NCBI GenBank assembly: GCA_022071945.1
Contig: JAJVIN010000034.1
Span: 1 to 64,000 of the forward strand
Source: Thermoanaerobaculia bacterium
Lineage (GTDB): Bacteria; Acidobacteriota; Thermoanaerobaculia; UBA5066
Direction of reading: 5' to 3'
DNA: 64,000 bases
The position numbers and the translations under genes were made by a program. Below the pieces are notes generated by a model. The model had not been told where the DNA came from. It worked only from the letters and a program-made list of their open reading frames with translations, and did not search any database. Positions 26,077 to 35,538 of this stretch are shown one piece after another (position 1 is the first letter of the stretch; every line of letters begins with the position of its first letter).

Positions 26077-28870
26077 TCTTCAACCCTCCGCCGGAAAGAC
26101 GCCGCCACCCCTCGAGAAACGGATCGAGCTCTCCGCGCAACACGTCTTTCAATCTCGGCACAACGGCTTCCGTTCTGGGATCCCGGCCGCCCGTTCCCGA
26201 GTGGCCATAGAGCCGCACGACTCGCGGCGATTCGGGTGACACCACGGAGCGGCTCTTGCGGAAGGCCGACAGGAACCACTCGAGAGTCTCGGCATGGGAC
26301 CCGTGGAACTCGGCCGTGAGGCCGGTTTCGGGCACGTCGATCCGGCCGAATGCCCGGACCTCGACTCCGAGGAGCCCTTTCCGTGCCTTGCGCGCTTCCA
26401 CACGCGGCGAGGACGGCCTCGAGGCCGTCTCCTGTTCGAAAAGCTCGATGCGGACCCGGGAGTCGTGACCCTCGCGCCGGTAGAGGCGGTGAACTCCAAC
26501 CTCCATCGAGAGGAGGCGCGCCGCTCCGGATCCCTCCACGTCGAGTACCACGCGGACCGGCCTGCCGTCGGCCTCTTCATAGGCCAGGACCGAGGAGGTC
26601 AGTCCGCATCGCGCGCACCAGGCCTCCTCCATCTTCACGAGATCCTCCAGAAAGCGGTCGCCACTCCCGCCATCCTGGGACTCCAGGAGAAGCCACACGC
26701 TTCCTGGTCCCTCGCCGGCGACTCTCTCGTCCCAGTGTCTGAGAGCGTCCGCGGCCTGCTCGTACAAGCGCACTCCGGCCGAAAGCGCACCCGGACGGCT
26801 TGCGGACTCCAGGAATCTCGAGAGGTTCTCCAGGGCCGAGGCCAGGCGGCCGCCCCCCTGGATCGCGACGTCGAGCTCCCGGTAGCGATCCAGCGCCTCC
26901 TGCGTGCGAGAACCGCCGTCCCAGAAACCAGCCCGGTTCATTTCCTCCAGGAGGTGCCGTGCCTCGGCCCTTCTGTCCTCGAGAGCGGCGAGGTGAGGTC
27001 CGGCGCGCTCTAGAAGCTCCGCGGTCCGGCTCCGCAAGTCCTCGAGGTCGCCGATCGAGATCGCCAGACGCGTCGACCCGTAGGGAACCACCGCACGCTC
27101 CGGCTTTTCTTGAAGGGTCGCCGGAGAAAGTGCCGAGGCGTGGACGCGGTTCTTCCTGACACCGAGTTCTATGACCGAGCCCGGTGCCGGGGTCGAACGA
27201 ACGACCAGATCCGCGACGGCCCCCGTCACTTCCCGCTCGAGGACGCGTTTCAAGAAGCGCGCCCCGAAATGCGGGTCGTAGCCGTTCACGGCCAGCCAGT
27301 CGATGACGCTCTCATCGACCTCGAGCCTCAGGTTCTTTCTCTTCAGACCGCTTCTCATCGAGAGCTCGGACAGCTGCCGGCGCGCGATCGTCCGGACGTG
27401 ATCCCTTCCGAGAGGACGAAACACCACGACCTGATCGAACCGGTTGAGGAACTCGACTCGAAAGACCCCCGCCAGACGCCTCTCGGCCTCTCGGGCGAGC
27501 GCCTCCATGCTCGAGTCGGGCCAAAACCCCAGGGGCTTTGCCTGAAAGACGTCGGCACCCGCGTTCGTCGTGGCGATGACGATCATGGACCGGCACGAGA
27601 CGGTCTCCCCGGCTCCGTTGATGAATCGCCCCTCGTCGAAGAGTTGCAGGAAGCGGTCGTGCACCTTCGCGTGGGCCTTCTCGAACTCGTCGAGAAGAAG
27701 GACGGCAAAAGGCTGTCCCGAAACCCGTAGGGTCAAGACGCCCCGCTTCTGATGCGGCCGGCTGTCGTTGGGGTCGCCAAACAACACTTCGGCCGCGGTG
27801 TCTCCCTGGTGATCCGCCATGTTGAGCCGGACCATCCGGTCCTTGCTCCCGAACAGGTACTCCGCCAGAAGCTGCGCGACGTGGGTCTTCCCCACCCCCG
27901 TCGGTCCGGCGAAGAGGAAGACGCCAAAGGGGCGTCTGAGGTCGGTCAGGCCGGACTTGATCCGTCCGATCATCCTCACAACCGCCTCGACGGCCTCTTC
28001 CTGGCCAAGGACCTTCTCCACGAAGCGCTGCTCGATCTCGGAAAGGTCCAGGGGCAGGTCGGGGTCGACGAGATTCCGCGGGACGCGATGGGTGACCGAG
28101 AACCGGTCGATAACCGCACCTCCCGTGACCGTCCCCCCGGCTGGGGTGAGGCTCGCAACCTGGCCGAGAAGGTCGATTGCCTTCCTGGGCTGGTGGCTTC
28201 GCGCCAGGAAGCGGTGGGTCAGGTGGACGGCCTCCTCGAGTGCCTCGGCCGTGAACCGCTTCCCGTTCCGCGCGGAGGTCTCCGCCGACCACCCCGCGAG
28301 AATGCGCAGGGTCTGCTCCATTCCGGGCTCCTCCACAAAGAGCGGAACGAAGTGCTTCTCGAGCTCCGGCCAGTCCTCGAACATCGAAGCGACAGCCGTG
28401 GAATCGCCCTCGCCCAGGACCTCCCCGGGGCGCCTGACGCCCAGCTGCTGCAGGAGGTTCGACATCCCGTAGATGTCGGCGACGTGGACGTCCCTGAAGA
28501 ACGGGACGAGGTCCTTCCTTTCCGAAAGAAGCTCGATGAGTTTCTGGAACTCGGGCCGGATCTGGTTGGCGTCCTTCAGGCTCGCGATCCGTCCCAGGAT
28601 CGAGAACTGCAGGACGGTCTTTCCGAGCAGGGCCGCGGGACCCTTGCCGTCCTCGAGCCGCCGCACGATCTCGCCGATGAGGGCCGTCTTCCCGACCCCG
28701 GGTTCACCCGTCAGGATCAGTCCACGGCCCGAGTGGAGGATCTCCGTCGCCTGAGCGAGGGGATCCTCCATCTCGAACGCCGTTCCGACTTCACCACTCC
28801 GGACCGCTGCCGTCAGGTCCCGCTCGACCCAGACCGCCAGGACGTTCTCGGAGGCGGCCTTCTTCGTCAT
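26054..28870 (-). CDS. ClpA/B-like AAA+ protein fused to a GGQ-less release-factor-like domain
   Basis: 938 residues from ATG 28870, two bases after the preceding stop. AAA-1: Walker A GEPGVGKT (55-62), but the Walker B position reads PFFRDVHVA (123-131) where ClpB has LFIDELHTL, and the arginine-finger region reads LEKHF (170-174) where ClpB has LERRF, so it looks degenerate. AAA-2 is intact: Walker A GPTGVGKT (322-329), Walker B LLLDE (391-395), Arg finger LNR (475-477), sensor 2 GAR (536-538). No middle domain separates them, as in ClpA. Residues about 640-925 match class-1 release factors: GFWDGGSRTQEAL, VHRLYRREGHDS (RF2 has SPF where EGH stands), and RDPRTEAVV followed by LKDVLRGELDPF. 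The GGQ motif is missing. Adjacent genes encode a peptidase and a sirtuin. Confidence 0.85.
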   Translation of the reverse strand: MTKKAASENVLAVWVERDLTAAVRSGEVGTAFEMEDPLAQATEILHSGRGLILTGEPGVGKTALIGEIVRRLEDGKGPAALLGKTVLQFSILGRIASLKDANQIRPEFQKLIELLSERKDLVPFFRDVHVADIYGMSNLLQQLGVRRPGEVLGEGDSTAVASMFEDWPELEKHFVPLFVEEPGMEQTLRILAGWSAETSARNGKRFTAEALEEAVHLTHRFLARSHQPRKAIDLLGQVASLTPAGGTVTGGAVIDRFSVTHRVPRNLVDPDLPLDLSEIEQRFVEKVLGQEEAVEAVVRMIGRIKSGLTDLRRPFGVFLFAGPTGVGKTHVAQLLAEYLFGSKDRMVRLNMADHQGDTAAEVLFGDPNDSRPHQKRGVLTLRVSGQPFAVLLLDEFEKAHAKVHDRFLQLFDEGRFINGAGETVSCRSMIVIATTNAGADVFQAKPLGFWPDSSMEALAREAERRLAGVFRVEFLNRFDQVVVFRPLGRDHVRTIARRQLSELSMRSGLKRKNLRLEVDESVIDWLAVNGYDPHFGARFLKRVLEREVTGAVADLVVRSTPAPGSVIELGVRKNRVHASALSPATLQEKPERAVVPYGSTRLAISIGDLEDLRSRTAELLERAGPHLAALEDRRAEARHLLEEMNRAGFWDGGSRTQEALDRYRELDVAIQGGGRLASALENLSRFLESASRPGALSAGVRLYEQAADALRHWDERVAGEGPGSVWLLLESQDGGSGDRFLEDLVKMEEAWCARCGLTSSVLAYEEADGRPVRVVLDVEGSGAARLLSMEVGVHRLYRREGHDSRVRIELFEQETASRPSSPRVEARKARKGLLGVEVRAFGRIDVPETGLTAEFHGSHAETLEWFLSAFRKSRSVVSPESPRVVRLYGHSGTGGRDPRTEAVVPRLKDVLRGELDPFLEGWRRLSGGGLKSEGRDER

Positions 28871-28872
28871 CC

Positions 28873-30219
28873 CTACGCCGCGAGCATCTCGTCGATCGTC
28901 ACCACATCGACGACACCCCGGCACCCGTAGAGGATCGGGAGGATCTCCTCCGGCGGGTGTTCCCGGCGCAGCGCCGCCACCTTCTCCGTTCCGAACCGGT
29001 ACGCGGGAAGGTACATCCGGCCCAGCAGCGGATGCTGCCCCCAGGCGCCGGAGAGCTTATCGGCTCGCTCCTCCGAGACGAGAAACTCGTTGCGCAGGAC
29101 CCTTGCGACCTCGTCTTTCGGCAAGCCTTCCTTCCACGTCAGGTAGGCCGACTGGTTCTTCGCGTCATCTTGCAAGAGTGCCAAGAGGAGCCCGATCCTC
29201 AGGTCCACGTCCGGGAGGTCCTCGATGGCCGTCACGCCGTGAGCCATCAGCACCCCGTTGTTGGCGATCCCCTCGAAGAGAGCTGCCGCCCTCGTGTTCA
29301 TCGTCAGGACGCTCGCCTCGAAACCCGCTTCGCCCCTGAAGAAGAGATTCTGCAAGTACGCAAACGTCGTGACGTGCCCGGGCACGACCTCGTGGCTGAC
29401 GAGCTGCTGGAACTCCGGAACCGAGATCTCCAGGGCGGCGTTGAGCTCGTAGCTCGCCTCGTACTCGGGGGACCCGTCGGCCTTGCGCGCGCGGCCCAGG
29501 TAGTTCATCGAACCCGAAAACCAGGCGTTCTCGATCGGAAGGAACGCGACGTTCGCCCTCGGGACCGCATGCATCTCTTTCGGGATGTAGGGGAGGACAT
29601 TCTTGACGGTCAGCGCATCGAGCTGGGCGATGAAGGCCTCACCCAGAGCCGGGATCGATCTTCTCGGCACGAGGCGCGCCGCCCTCCAGGAGTCGATGGC
29701 CGACAGGAGGCTCTCTCCCTTCAACCGTTCGTGCCGGGCCTCGAGGAGATCCGCCACCTGCTCGACCTTCTCCCGGGGCGAGGAGGGAACGGGGCCGCTC
29801 CCCGTCACGGCGGTGACGCACGTCTGAAACGCCACCGGCTGGCCACGGTCCGCAACCTCCAGAGCGAGGTCCCACATCACCCCAAAGCAGAGGCCGAGCC
29901 CTGAAAGGTACCGGCCCCTGAGCCCCCCGAGCGCCTCCCCGGAGCCGCGGACGCGATCGATCGCTCCTTTCACGTCGATCTCCGCCAGATACTCATCGAG
30001 GGCCGCGCCCGCCTCGGCGGATTTCGAGACTCCGCCCAGGACTCGAAGCCGGGCGGCGGCCGCGTGGTGATAGGCGGCAGGCAGCGGTTCATCCGAGAAC
30101 CAGGAATCCGCGATGAAGCGGCCCATTCCCGAGGGGTTCATGACGTCGCCGCCCCACATCGTGTCGATTCCCAGAATGGCCGTCGCGAGGTCTTGTGTCA
30201 GCGATCCGTTCCCTTCCAT
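28873..30219 (-). CDS. Metallopeptidase-like protein with HEVVPGH motif (DUF885-related)
   Basis: 448 residues from ATG 30219, five bases after the transporter stop; a longer open frame upstream overlaps the transporter and is rejected. No signal peptide. The helical protein carries SHEVVPGHVTTF near residue 284, matching the H-E-x-x-P-G-H zinc motif of DUF885-type peptidases; downstream MNTRAAALFEGIANNGVLMAHG supplies a plausible Glu ligand (family members have E-GWA). The family hydrolyses short peptides or is of unknown specificity; distant similarity to M2/M3/M32-type folds is expected. It sits between a peptide transporter and the Clp-RF fusion, so cytosolic peptide cleavage is a reasonable inference. 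Confidence 0.75.
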   Translation of the reverse strand: MEGNGSLTQDLATAILGIDTMWGGDVMNPSGMGRFIADSWFSDEPLPAAYHHAAAARLRVLGGVSKSAEAGAALDEYLAEIDVKGAIDRVRGSGEALGGLRGRYLSGLGLCFGVMWDLALEVADRGQPVAFQTCVTAVTGSGPVPSSPREKVEQVADLLEARHERLKGESLLSAIDSWRAARLVPRRSIPALGEAFIAQLDALTVKNVLPYIPKEMHAVPRANVAFLPIENAWFSGSMNYLGRARKADGSPEYEASYELNAALEISVPEFQQLVSHEVVPGHVTTFAYLQNLFFRGEAGFEASVLTMNTRAAALFEGIANNGVLMAHGVTAIEDLPDVDLRIGLLLALLQDDAKNQSAYLTWKEGLPKDEVARVLRNEFLVSEERADKLSGAWGQHPLLGRMYLPAYRFGTEKVAALRREHPPEEILPILYGCRGVVDVVTIDEMLAA

Positions 30220-30224
30220 GATCC

Positions 30225-32261
30225 TCACTCCTCCTCGGCCTTGGCCCGGCACGAATCCCAGAACATGTAGGCCGCGAGACCGGCGTACAGGACGAGCGCC
30301 AGAAGCTCGGCCCCCGTCCCCTCGGCGTTGCCGAAGGAGAATCCGAGCGGTCCGAGGTTCATTTTCATCTTCAGGAATTTCAAGAGGGCCGCGACGACAC
30401 CCATGATGGCGCCCCCGGCTATGAAGCCCGAGGCGATGAGCATCCCGCGGGACGATCGCGCGGACCTCAGCTTCTCGTCCTTTCCGGCCGATTTCTGGAC
30501 CCACTCGGCCACGAGGCCTCCGACGACGAGGGGCGTGTTGAGCTCCATCGGGATGTACATGCCGAGGGCGAAGGCCAGGGCCGGTACTCCGATCATCTGC
30601 ATCGTCAGCGCGATGAGGGCGCCGATGCCGTAGAGCAGCCAGGGAACCGGCTCGTTGGACATCAGGGTCTTGATGACGGCCGCCATCGCGTTGGCCTGGG
30701 GCGCCACGAGAACCTCACTCGCCGAGTGCTCGGCGGACGGCACGAAACCGTACGCCTGGTTCAGGAGCAGGATGACCGATCCCACGGTGAAGGAGGCGAC
30801 GAGCGTCCCGAGGATCTTCGACCGCTGCTGGATCGCGGGAGTCGCCCCGATCCAGTACCCGACCTTGAAGTCCGTGATCGCGCCGCCCGCCATCGACAGG
30901 GCGGTGCAGACGACTCCTCCCATCAGGAGCGCGGCGAGCATCCCATCCCGGCCCGTCAGTCCAGCCTGCGCGAGGAAGACCGAGGTCAGGATGAGGGTCA
31001 TCAAGGTCATGCCAGAAACGGGGTTCGTGCCCACGACCGCGATCGCGCGGGCCGCGACCGTCGTGAAGAGGAACGAGATGATGACGACGATCCCGAGGGC
31101 GATCAGCGAGAGCTTCAGGGGCGAATCGAGGTGACCGACGACGCCGAAACGGAAGAACACCCAGAGCGCGATCGCGGTGATGATGAGACCGATCAGCACG
31201 TTCTTCATCTGGAAGTCCCGATCGGTCCGCTCCCGGCCGTCAGCGGCCGCGGCTGCCTTGCCGCCGAGGAGTTCCTTGAAGCCGAGGCTGAAGGCCTTGG
31301 CGATGATGCGCCAGCTCCTCAGGATCCCGAGGATGCCGGCCGCGGCGATCCCGCCAATTCCGATGTGCCTCACGTACGTGCGGAAGATCTGCTCGGCCGA
31401 CATCGCGCCGATCAGGGTGCCGTCGGCGGCCGGGGGAATCGCGACGGTCAGCTGGGCCCCGAAGTGCCCCACCATCGGAACCAGGAGGAACCAGGAGAGG
31501 AACGACCCGGCGCAGATGATGGCCGAGTACTTCAGACCGATGATGTAGCCGAGACCCATCACGGAGGAGAGGACGTCGAGCTTGAAGACGACCTTCGACT
31601 TCTCGGCGAGGACGTCGAGCATCTTGACCGACCGCGTCGTGAAGACCTCGGCGAAGGCCTCCATGTGGATGATCAGGAAGTCGAAGATGCCGCCGACGGC
31701 CGCCGCCAGGGCGAGGACCTTGGCCTGCTTGCCTCCCGCCTCGCCCGCCACCAGGACCTCCGTCGTGGCGGTCGCCTCGGGGAACGGAAACTCCCCGTGC
31801 ATCTCCCTGACGAAGTAGCGCCTGAGCGGTATCAAGAAGAGGATCCCAAGGATGCCTCCCAGAAGGGCCACGAGCGACAACTTCACGAGGTTGACGTCGA
31901 GGCCGAGGATGAAGAGGGCCGGAAGCGTGAAGATCGAGCCCGCCACGACCAGACCGGACGCCGCGCCCACGGACTGGACGATGACGTTCTCGAGGATGGT
32001 CGAGCGGCGCCGGAACGCGTAACCGAGACCCACGGCGAGAATCGAAATCGGGATCGCGGCCTCGAAGACCTGCCCGACCTTCAGCCCCAGGAAGGCGGCG
32101 GCCGCGGAAAAGACGGCCGCCATCACCAGGCCGAGAGCGAGGGAGCGGCCGGTGAACTCCGCGATCGTCGAAGAGGCGGGGACGATCGGGGCGTACTCCT
32201 CGCCAGGGTTGAGGGTTCGGTAGGCATTCTCGGGAAGGGACTTCTTGGACGACGCTTCCAT
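30225..32261 (-). CDS. OPT-family oligopeptide transporter
   Basis: 678 residues from ATG 32261 with CAGGAGCC just upstream (an upstream ATG at 32285 would add eight residues). NAYRTLNPGEEYAPIVPAS is the conserved bacterial OPT start. About 14-16 membrane segments are visible, with blocks such as AFLGLKVGQVFEAAIPISILA, the segment FPFPEATATTEVL, TNPVSGMTLMTLIL, and MELNTPLVVGGLVAEW. OPT proteins import oligopeptides or metal-peptide chelates using the proton gradient. The downstream peptidase gene is five bases away, which supports a peptide-uptake role. Confidence 0.93.
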   Translation of the reverse strand: MEASSKKSLPENAYRTLNPGEEYAPIVPASSTIAEFTGRSLALGLVMAAVFSAAAAFLGLKVGQVFEAAIPISILAVGLGYAFRRRSTILENVIVQSVGAASGLVVAGSIFTLPALFILGLDVNLVKLSLVALLGGILGILFLIPLRRYFVREMHGEFPFPEATATTEVLVAGEAGGKQAKVLALAAAVGGIFDFLIIHMEAFAEVFTTRSVKMLDVLAEKSKVVFKLDVLSSVMGLGYIIGLKYSAIICAGSFLSWFLLVPMVGHFGAQLTVAIPPAADGTLIGAMSAEQIFRTYVRHIGIGGIAAAGILGILRSWRIIAKAFSLGFKELLGGKAAAAADGRERTDRDFQMKNVLIGLIITAIALWVFFRFGVVGHLDSPLKLSLIALGIVVIISFLFTTVAARAIAVVGTNPVSGMTLMTLILTSVFLAQAGLTGRDGMLAALLMGGVVCTALSMAGGAITDFKVGYWIGATPAIQQRSKILGTLVASFTVGSVILLLNQAYGFVPSAEHSASEVLVAPQANAMAAVIKTLMSNEPVPWLLYGIGALIALTMQMIGVPALAFALGMYIPMELNTPLVVGGLVAEWVQKSAGKDEKLRSARSSRGMLIASGFIAGGAIMGVVAALLKFLKMKMNLGPLGFSFGNAEGTGAELLALVLYAGLAAYMFWDSCRAKAEEE

Positions 32262-32335
32262 GCTGGCTCCTGTCTCAGGGCGCAATTCTCGCAGGGAAAG
32301 GGCCCGTTTCGGCCGGGCTGAATCATTTGTTTCAG

Positions 32336-32364
32336 TTACAGGAAAGCCGGATGCAGCCTATAGT
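32336..32364 (+). promoter_or_regulatory. Possible sigma-70 promoter for the M16 peptidase gene
   Basis: A TATAGT hexamer (32359-32364) is 17 bases after TTACAG (32336-32341). It stands out as an AT-rich patch in a GC-rich region, about 100 bp upstream of the M16 start and divergent from the OPT gene. Confidence 0.3.
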
Positions 32365-32462
32365 TAGCGCCCCGGGAGAGCCGCTCTTGCTCCCGGCCCA
32401 GATTCCCTCATGACCGCTCCCTTTCTCCACGCTCCAGAAGCTCACATCCAAGAGGTGATCCC

Positions 32463-35354
32463 ATGCGTCCTGCCGCCCGTGGCTGGCTCCTGCCAGTCCT
32501 CTGTCTCGGAATCGCTGCCATGACCGCAAACGCGCAAGCGGAAAAGGCCCCGGCCAAGCCGGCGGCGAAGGCGCCCGCCGCCGCCAAGGCCGCCCCGGCG
32601 AAGGCAAAACTCCTTCCCTTCAAGGTGACAGAGAAGACCCTCGCCAACGGCCTGAAGGTGATCGTCGTCCCCACCGGATTCCCGAACATCGTGTCCCTGC
32701 AGATCCCCGTCCAGACGGGGTCGAGAAACGAGATCGAGCCCGGAAAATCGGGATTCGCCCACTTCTTCGAGCACATGATGTTCAGGGGGACGAAGCTCTA
32801 CCCGCCCGACAAGTACAACGAGATCATCACCAAGGCGGGGGCCCGGCAGAACGCCTATACGACCGACGACTACACGAACTACCACATCACGTTCTCCAAG
32901 GACGACCTGGAGACGATGCTGAAGATCGAGGCGGACCGGTTCCAGAACCTCGCCTACAAGGAAGAGGACTTCAAGACCGAGGCCCGCGCCGTCCTGGGCG
33001 AGTACAACAAGAACAGCGCCCAGCCGCTGGCCAAGCTCGAGGAAGCCATCCGCGAGGCCGCCTACACGACTCACACCTACAAGCACACGACGATGGGCTT
33101 CCTGAAGGACATCGAGGACATGCCCAACCAGTTCCAGTACTCGAAGACGTTCTTCGATCGCTGGTACCGTCCGGAATACGCGGCCATCATCGTCGCGGGC
33201 GACGTGGATGCGGGCAAGGTCATCCCGCTCGTCGAGAAGTACTTCGGGTCCTGGAAGCGCGGCAGCTACAAGGTCGAGATCCCGAAAGAGCCCGACACCA
33301 AGGGTCCCTTCTACACCCACGTCGCCTGGAACGCTCCGACCCTCCCGTGGCTGACGGTCGCCTTCCACGGCCCGGCCTTCTCGGAAAAAGAGAAGGACTT
33401 CGCCGCCATCGACCTTCTCTTCGAGCTGTACTTCGGAGAGACGTCGGCTCTCTTCAAGCGTCTCGTGCAGGACGAGCAGAAGGTCGACCAGCTCCTGTAC
33501 GACACGTCCCCGACGGCGGACCCGGGTCTTTTCGGCGTCTACGCCCGGGTCAAGAAGATCGAGGACACGACATACGTGAGGGACGCGATCCTCGAGACGT
33601 TCGCAAAGGCGAAGTCCGAGATGATCGACGCAAGGAAGCTGGCGGATGCGCAGTCCAACGCCCGGTACTCGCTGGCCCGATCCCTGGACAACACCGACCG
33701 CATCGCTTCGATCCTGGCCCGGTACGTCCGCCACCACCGCTCGTTCGACACGCTCAACAACTTCGTCGACCTGCAGAGCTCGCTCTCCTCGCCCGATCTC
33801 TCCGCGGCCGCCAAGAAGTACTTCACGACCAGCCGCCTGGCCGTCTGCACGCTCTCGAGAGAGCCGATGCCCGAGAGCGTCAAGGCGAACCTCGCCGTCT
33901 CGGAGACGAAGGCTCAGGTGGCCGCCGTCTCATCCTCGGTCGTCAAGCAAGAGAGCCCTCTGCCCCAGCTGATGGTCAAGCTCCTCTTCTCGAGCGGATC
34001 GGCCCACGACCCGGCCGGCAAGGAAGGCCTCGCCTCCCTGACCGCCCAGTCCCTCACGCGGGGCGGATCGAGCGAGAAGTCGATCGACGAGATCGACCGG
34101 ATTCTCTTTCCGATGGCGGGCCTTTTCCGCGCCCAGACCGACAAGGAGATGACGACCTTCACCCTTTCGATCCACAAGGACAACTGGAAGACCTTCCTCG
34201 ACACGGTCCTGCCCCAGATCCTTTCGCCCGGCTTCCGCGAGGACGACTTCAGGCGGAACAAGGACCTGCAGAAGAATGCCCTCATCCAGGACTTGCGGAC
34301 CAATAACGAGGAGGAACTCGGCAAGGAACGGCTCGTCGAGAACATCTTCGCGGGCTCGACCTATCGCCACCCCGTCCTCGGAACGGTCGCCGGGATCGAC
34401 TCGATCACTCTGGACGACGTCAAGAAGTTCGCGGCGGCGTTCTACACCCAGAAGAACTTGACGATCGGGCTGTCGGGAGACGTCCCGGCCGACGCCGAAG
34501 CGTACCTGAAGGCCACCCTGGCGAAGCTCCCGGCCGGAGCGGCCGCGCCGTCCGTGACGCCCGCCCCGAGAAAACCCGTGGGACTCGAGGTGGAGATCCT
34601 CCAGAAGGAAACACGCGCCACGGCGATCTCCTTCGGCCATCCGATCGAGGTGAACCGGGCCCACGCGGACTTCGCGGCCCTCTCGATTGCCCGCAGCTGG
34701 CTCGGAGAGCACCGCTCGTCGAGCTCCCATCTCTACCAGCGGATCCGCGAGGTCCGCGGTATGAACTACGGCGACTACGCCTACATCGAGGCCTTCCCGC
34801 GCGGGATGTACCAGTTCTTCCCCGACGCCAACATCGCCCGGCGCTCCCAGATCTTCGAGGTGTGGATCCGGCCCGTCGTTCCGCAGAACGCGCACATGGC
34901 CCTCAGGATCGCCCTTTACGAGCTCGACAAGCTCATCGAGAACGGCATCTCACAGGGAGACTTCGAGACGACCCGCGACTACCTGATGAAGAACGTCTTC
35001 CTGCTGACAGCCACCCAGAATCACCAGCTCGGGTACGAGCTCGACTCGAAGTGGTATGGCATCCCCGAGTACACGAAGTACATGAGGGAGAAGCTCGCGA
35101 AGCTCACCCGCGAGGACGTCAATAAGGCCATCAAGAAGCACTTCTCGGCCAAGAACCTCTCGATCGTCATCATCACCAAGGACGCGGAAGGGCTGAAGAA
35201 GGCCCTTCTTTCGGACGAGTTCTCTCCCATCAAGTACGACGCCGAAAAACCGGCGGAGCTCCTGGCGGAAGACAAGGTCATCGGCGCCCTGAAACTCGGG
35301 ATCAAGCCCGAGAACGTGAAGATCACCCCCATCGATTCCGTCTTCGAGAAGTAA
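32463..35354 (+). CDS. M16-family (pitrilysin/insulinase) zinc metallopeptidase, two-domain
   Basis: 963 residues with a signal peptide at 1-26 and a Lys/Ala/Pro-rich linker. The inverted zinc motif HFFEH is at 100-104; the third ligand is probably Glu180 in TEARAVLGEYNKN, the usual spacing. Two M16 halves are present: the first (50-500) is catalytic and the second (500-963) lacks HxxEH and has the family's RNxVYQRIREVRGMNYGDYAY type segment for the inactive partner. These enzymes are clamshell proteases for peptides, exported to the periplasm here. The upstream spacing to the divergent OPT gene is about 200 bp, so both could respond to peptide supply, which is inferred. Confidence 0.93.
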   Translation: MRPAARGWLLPVLCLGIAAMTANAQAEKAPAKPAAKAPAAAKAAPAKAKLLPFKVTEKTLANGLKVIVVPTGFPNIVSLQIPVQTGSRNEIEPGKSGFAHFFEHMMFRGTKLYPPDKYNEIITKAGARQNAYTTDDYTNYHITFSKDDLETMLKIEADRFQNLAYKEEDFKTEARAVLGEYNKNSAQPLAKLEEAIREAAYTTHTYKHTTMGFLKDIEDMPNQFQYSKTFFDRWYRPEYAAIIVAGDVDAGKVIPLVEKYFGSWKRGSYKVEIPKEPDTKGPFYTHVAWNAPTLPWLTVAFHGPAFSEKEKDFAAIDLLFELYFGETSALFKRLVQDEQKVDQLLYDTSPTADPGLFGVYARVKKIEDTTYVRDAILETFAKAKSEMIDARKLADAQSNARYSLARSLDNTDRIASILARYVRHHRSFDTLNNFVDLQSSLSSPDLSAAAKKYFTTSRLAVCTLSREPMPESVKANLAVSETKAQVAAVSSSVVKQESPLPQLMVKLLFSSGSAHDPAGKEGLASLTAQSLTRGGSSEKSIDEIDRILFPMAGLFRAQTDKEMTTFTLSIHKDNWKTFLDTVLPQILSPGFREDDFRRNKDLQKNALIQDLRTNNEEELGKERLVENIFAGSTYRHPVLGTVAGIDSITLDDVKKFAAAFYTQKNLTIGLSGDVPADAEAYLKATLAKLPAGAAAPSVTPAPRKPVGLEVEILQKETRATAISFGHPIEVNRAHADFAALSIARSWLGEHRSSSSHLYQRIREVRGMNYGDYAYIEAFPRGMYQFFPDANIARRSQIFEVWIRPVVPQNAHMALRIALYELDKLIENGISQGDFETTRDYLMKNVFLLTATQNHQLGYELDSKWYGIPEYTKYMREKLAKLTREDVNKAIKKHFSAKNLSIVIITKDAEGLKKALLSDEFSPIKYDAEKPAELLAEDKVIGALKLGIKPENVKITPIDSVFEK

Positions 35355-35372
35355 CCAGACCACGAGACCCCT

Positions 35373-35417
35373 CACCCGCCCTTCGGGCACCCTCTCCCCG
35401 CTGCCGCGGGGCGAGGG
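35373..35417. repeat. Dispersed GC-rich palindromic repeat, copy 2
   Basis: CACCCGCCCTTCGGGCACCC, then TCTCCCCGCTGCCGCGGGGC, then GAGGG. It shares the core CACCCTCTCCCCGCT with the copy at 122-165 and has the same pairing arms. It lies 19 bp after the M16 stop. It could fold as a transcript-end hairpin as well as being a REP-like element. Confidence 0.55.
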
Positions 35418-35538
35418 CAAGGGGGACGGGGGACGGCAAGACCAACCCAGGGGGCCAGTTCATTCCTGTCTCGCGAATTGCAAGAGGTGGAGGGGGCCGG
35501 GACCTGTCACAGAAGTCCGCCAGCCCAGGAGGCCACGG

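Noticed and set aside
25204-28870. Antiphage defence island built on the sirtuin and AAA+ protein
   Set aside because: The sirtuin is a zinc-bearing deacylase type without an attached effector, and the neighbours are a peptide transporter and a peptidase; no integrase, nuclease or other defence gene is seen.
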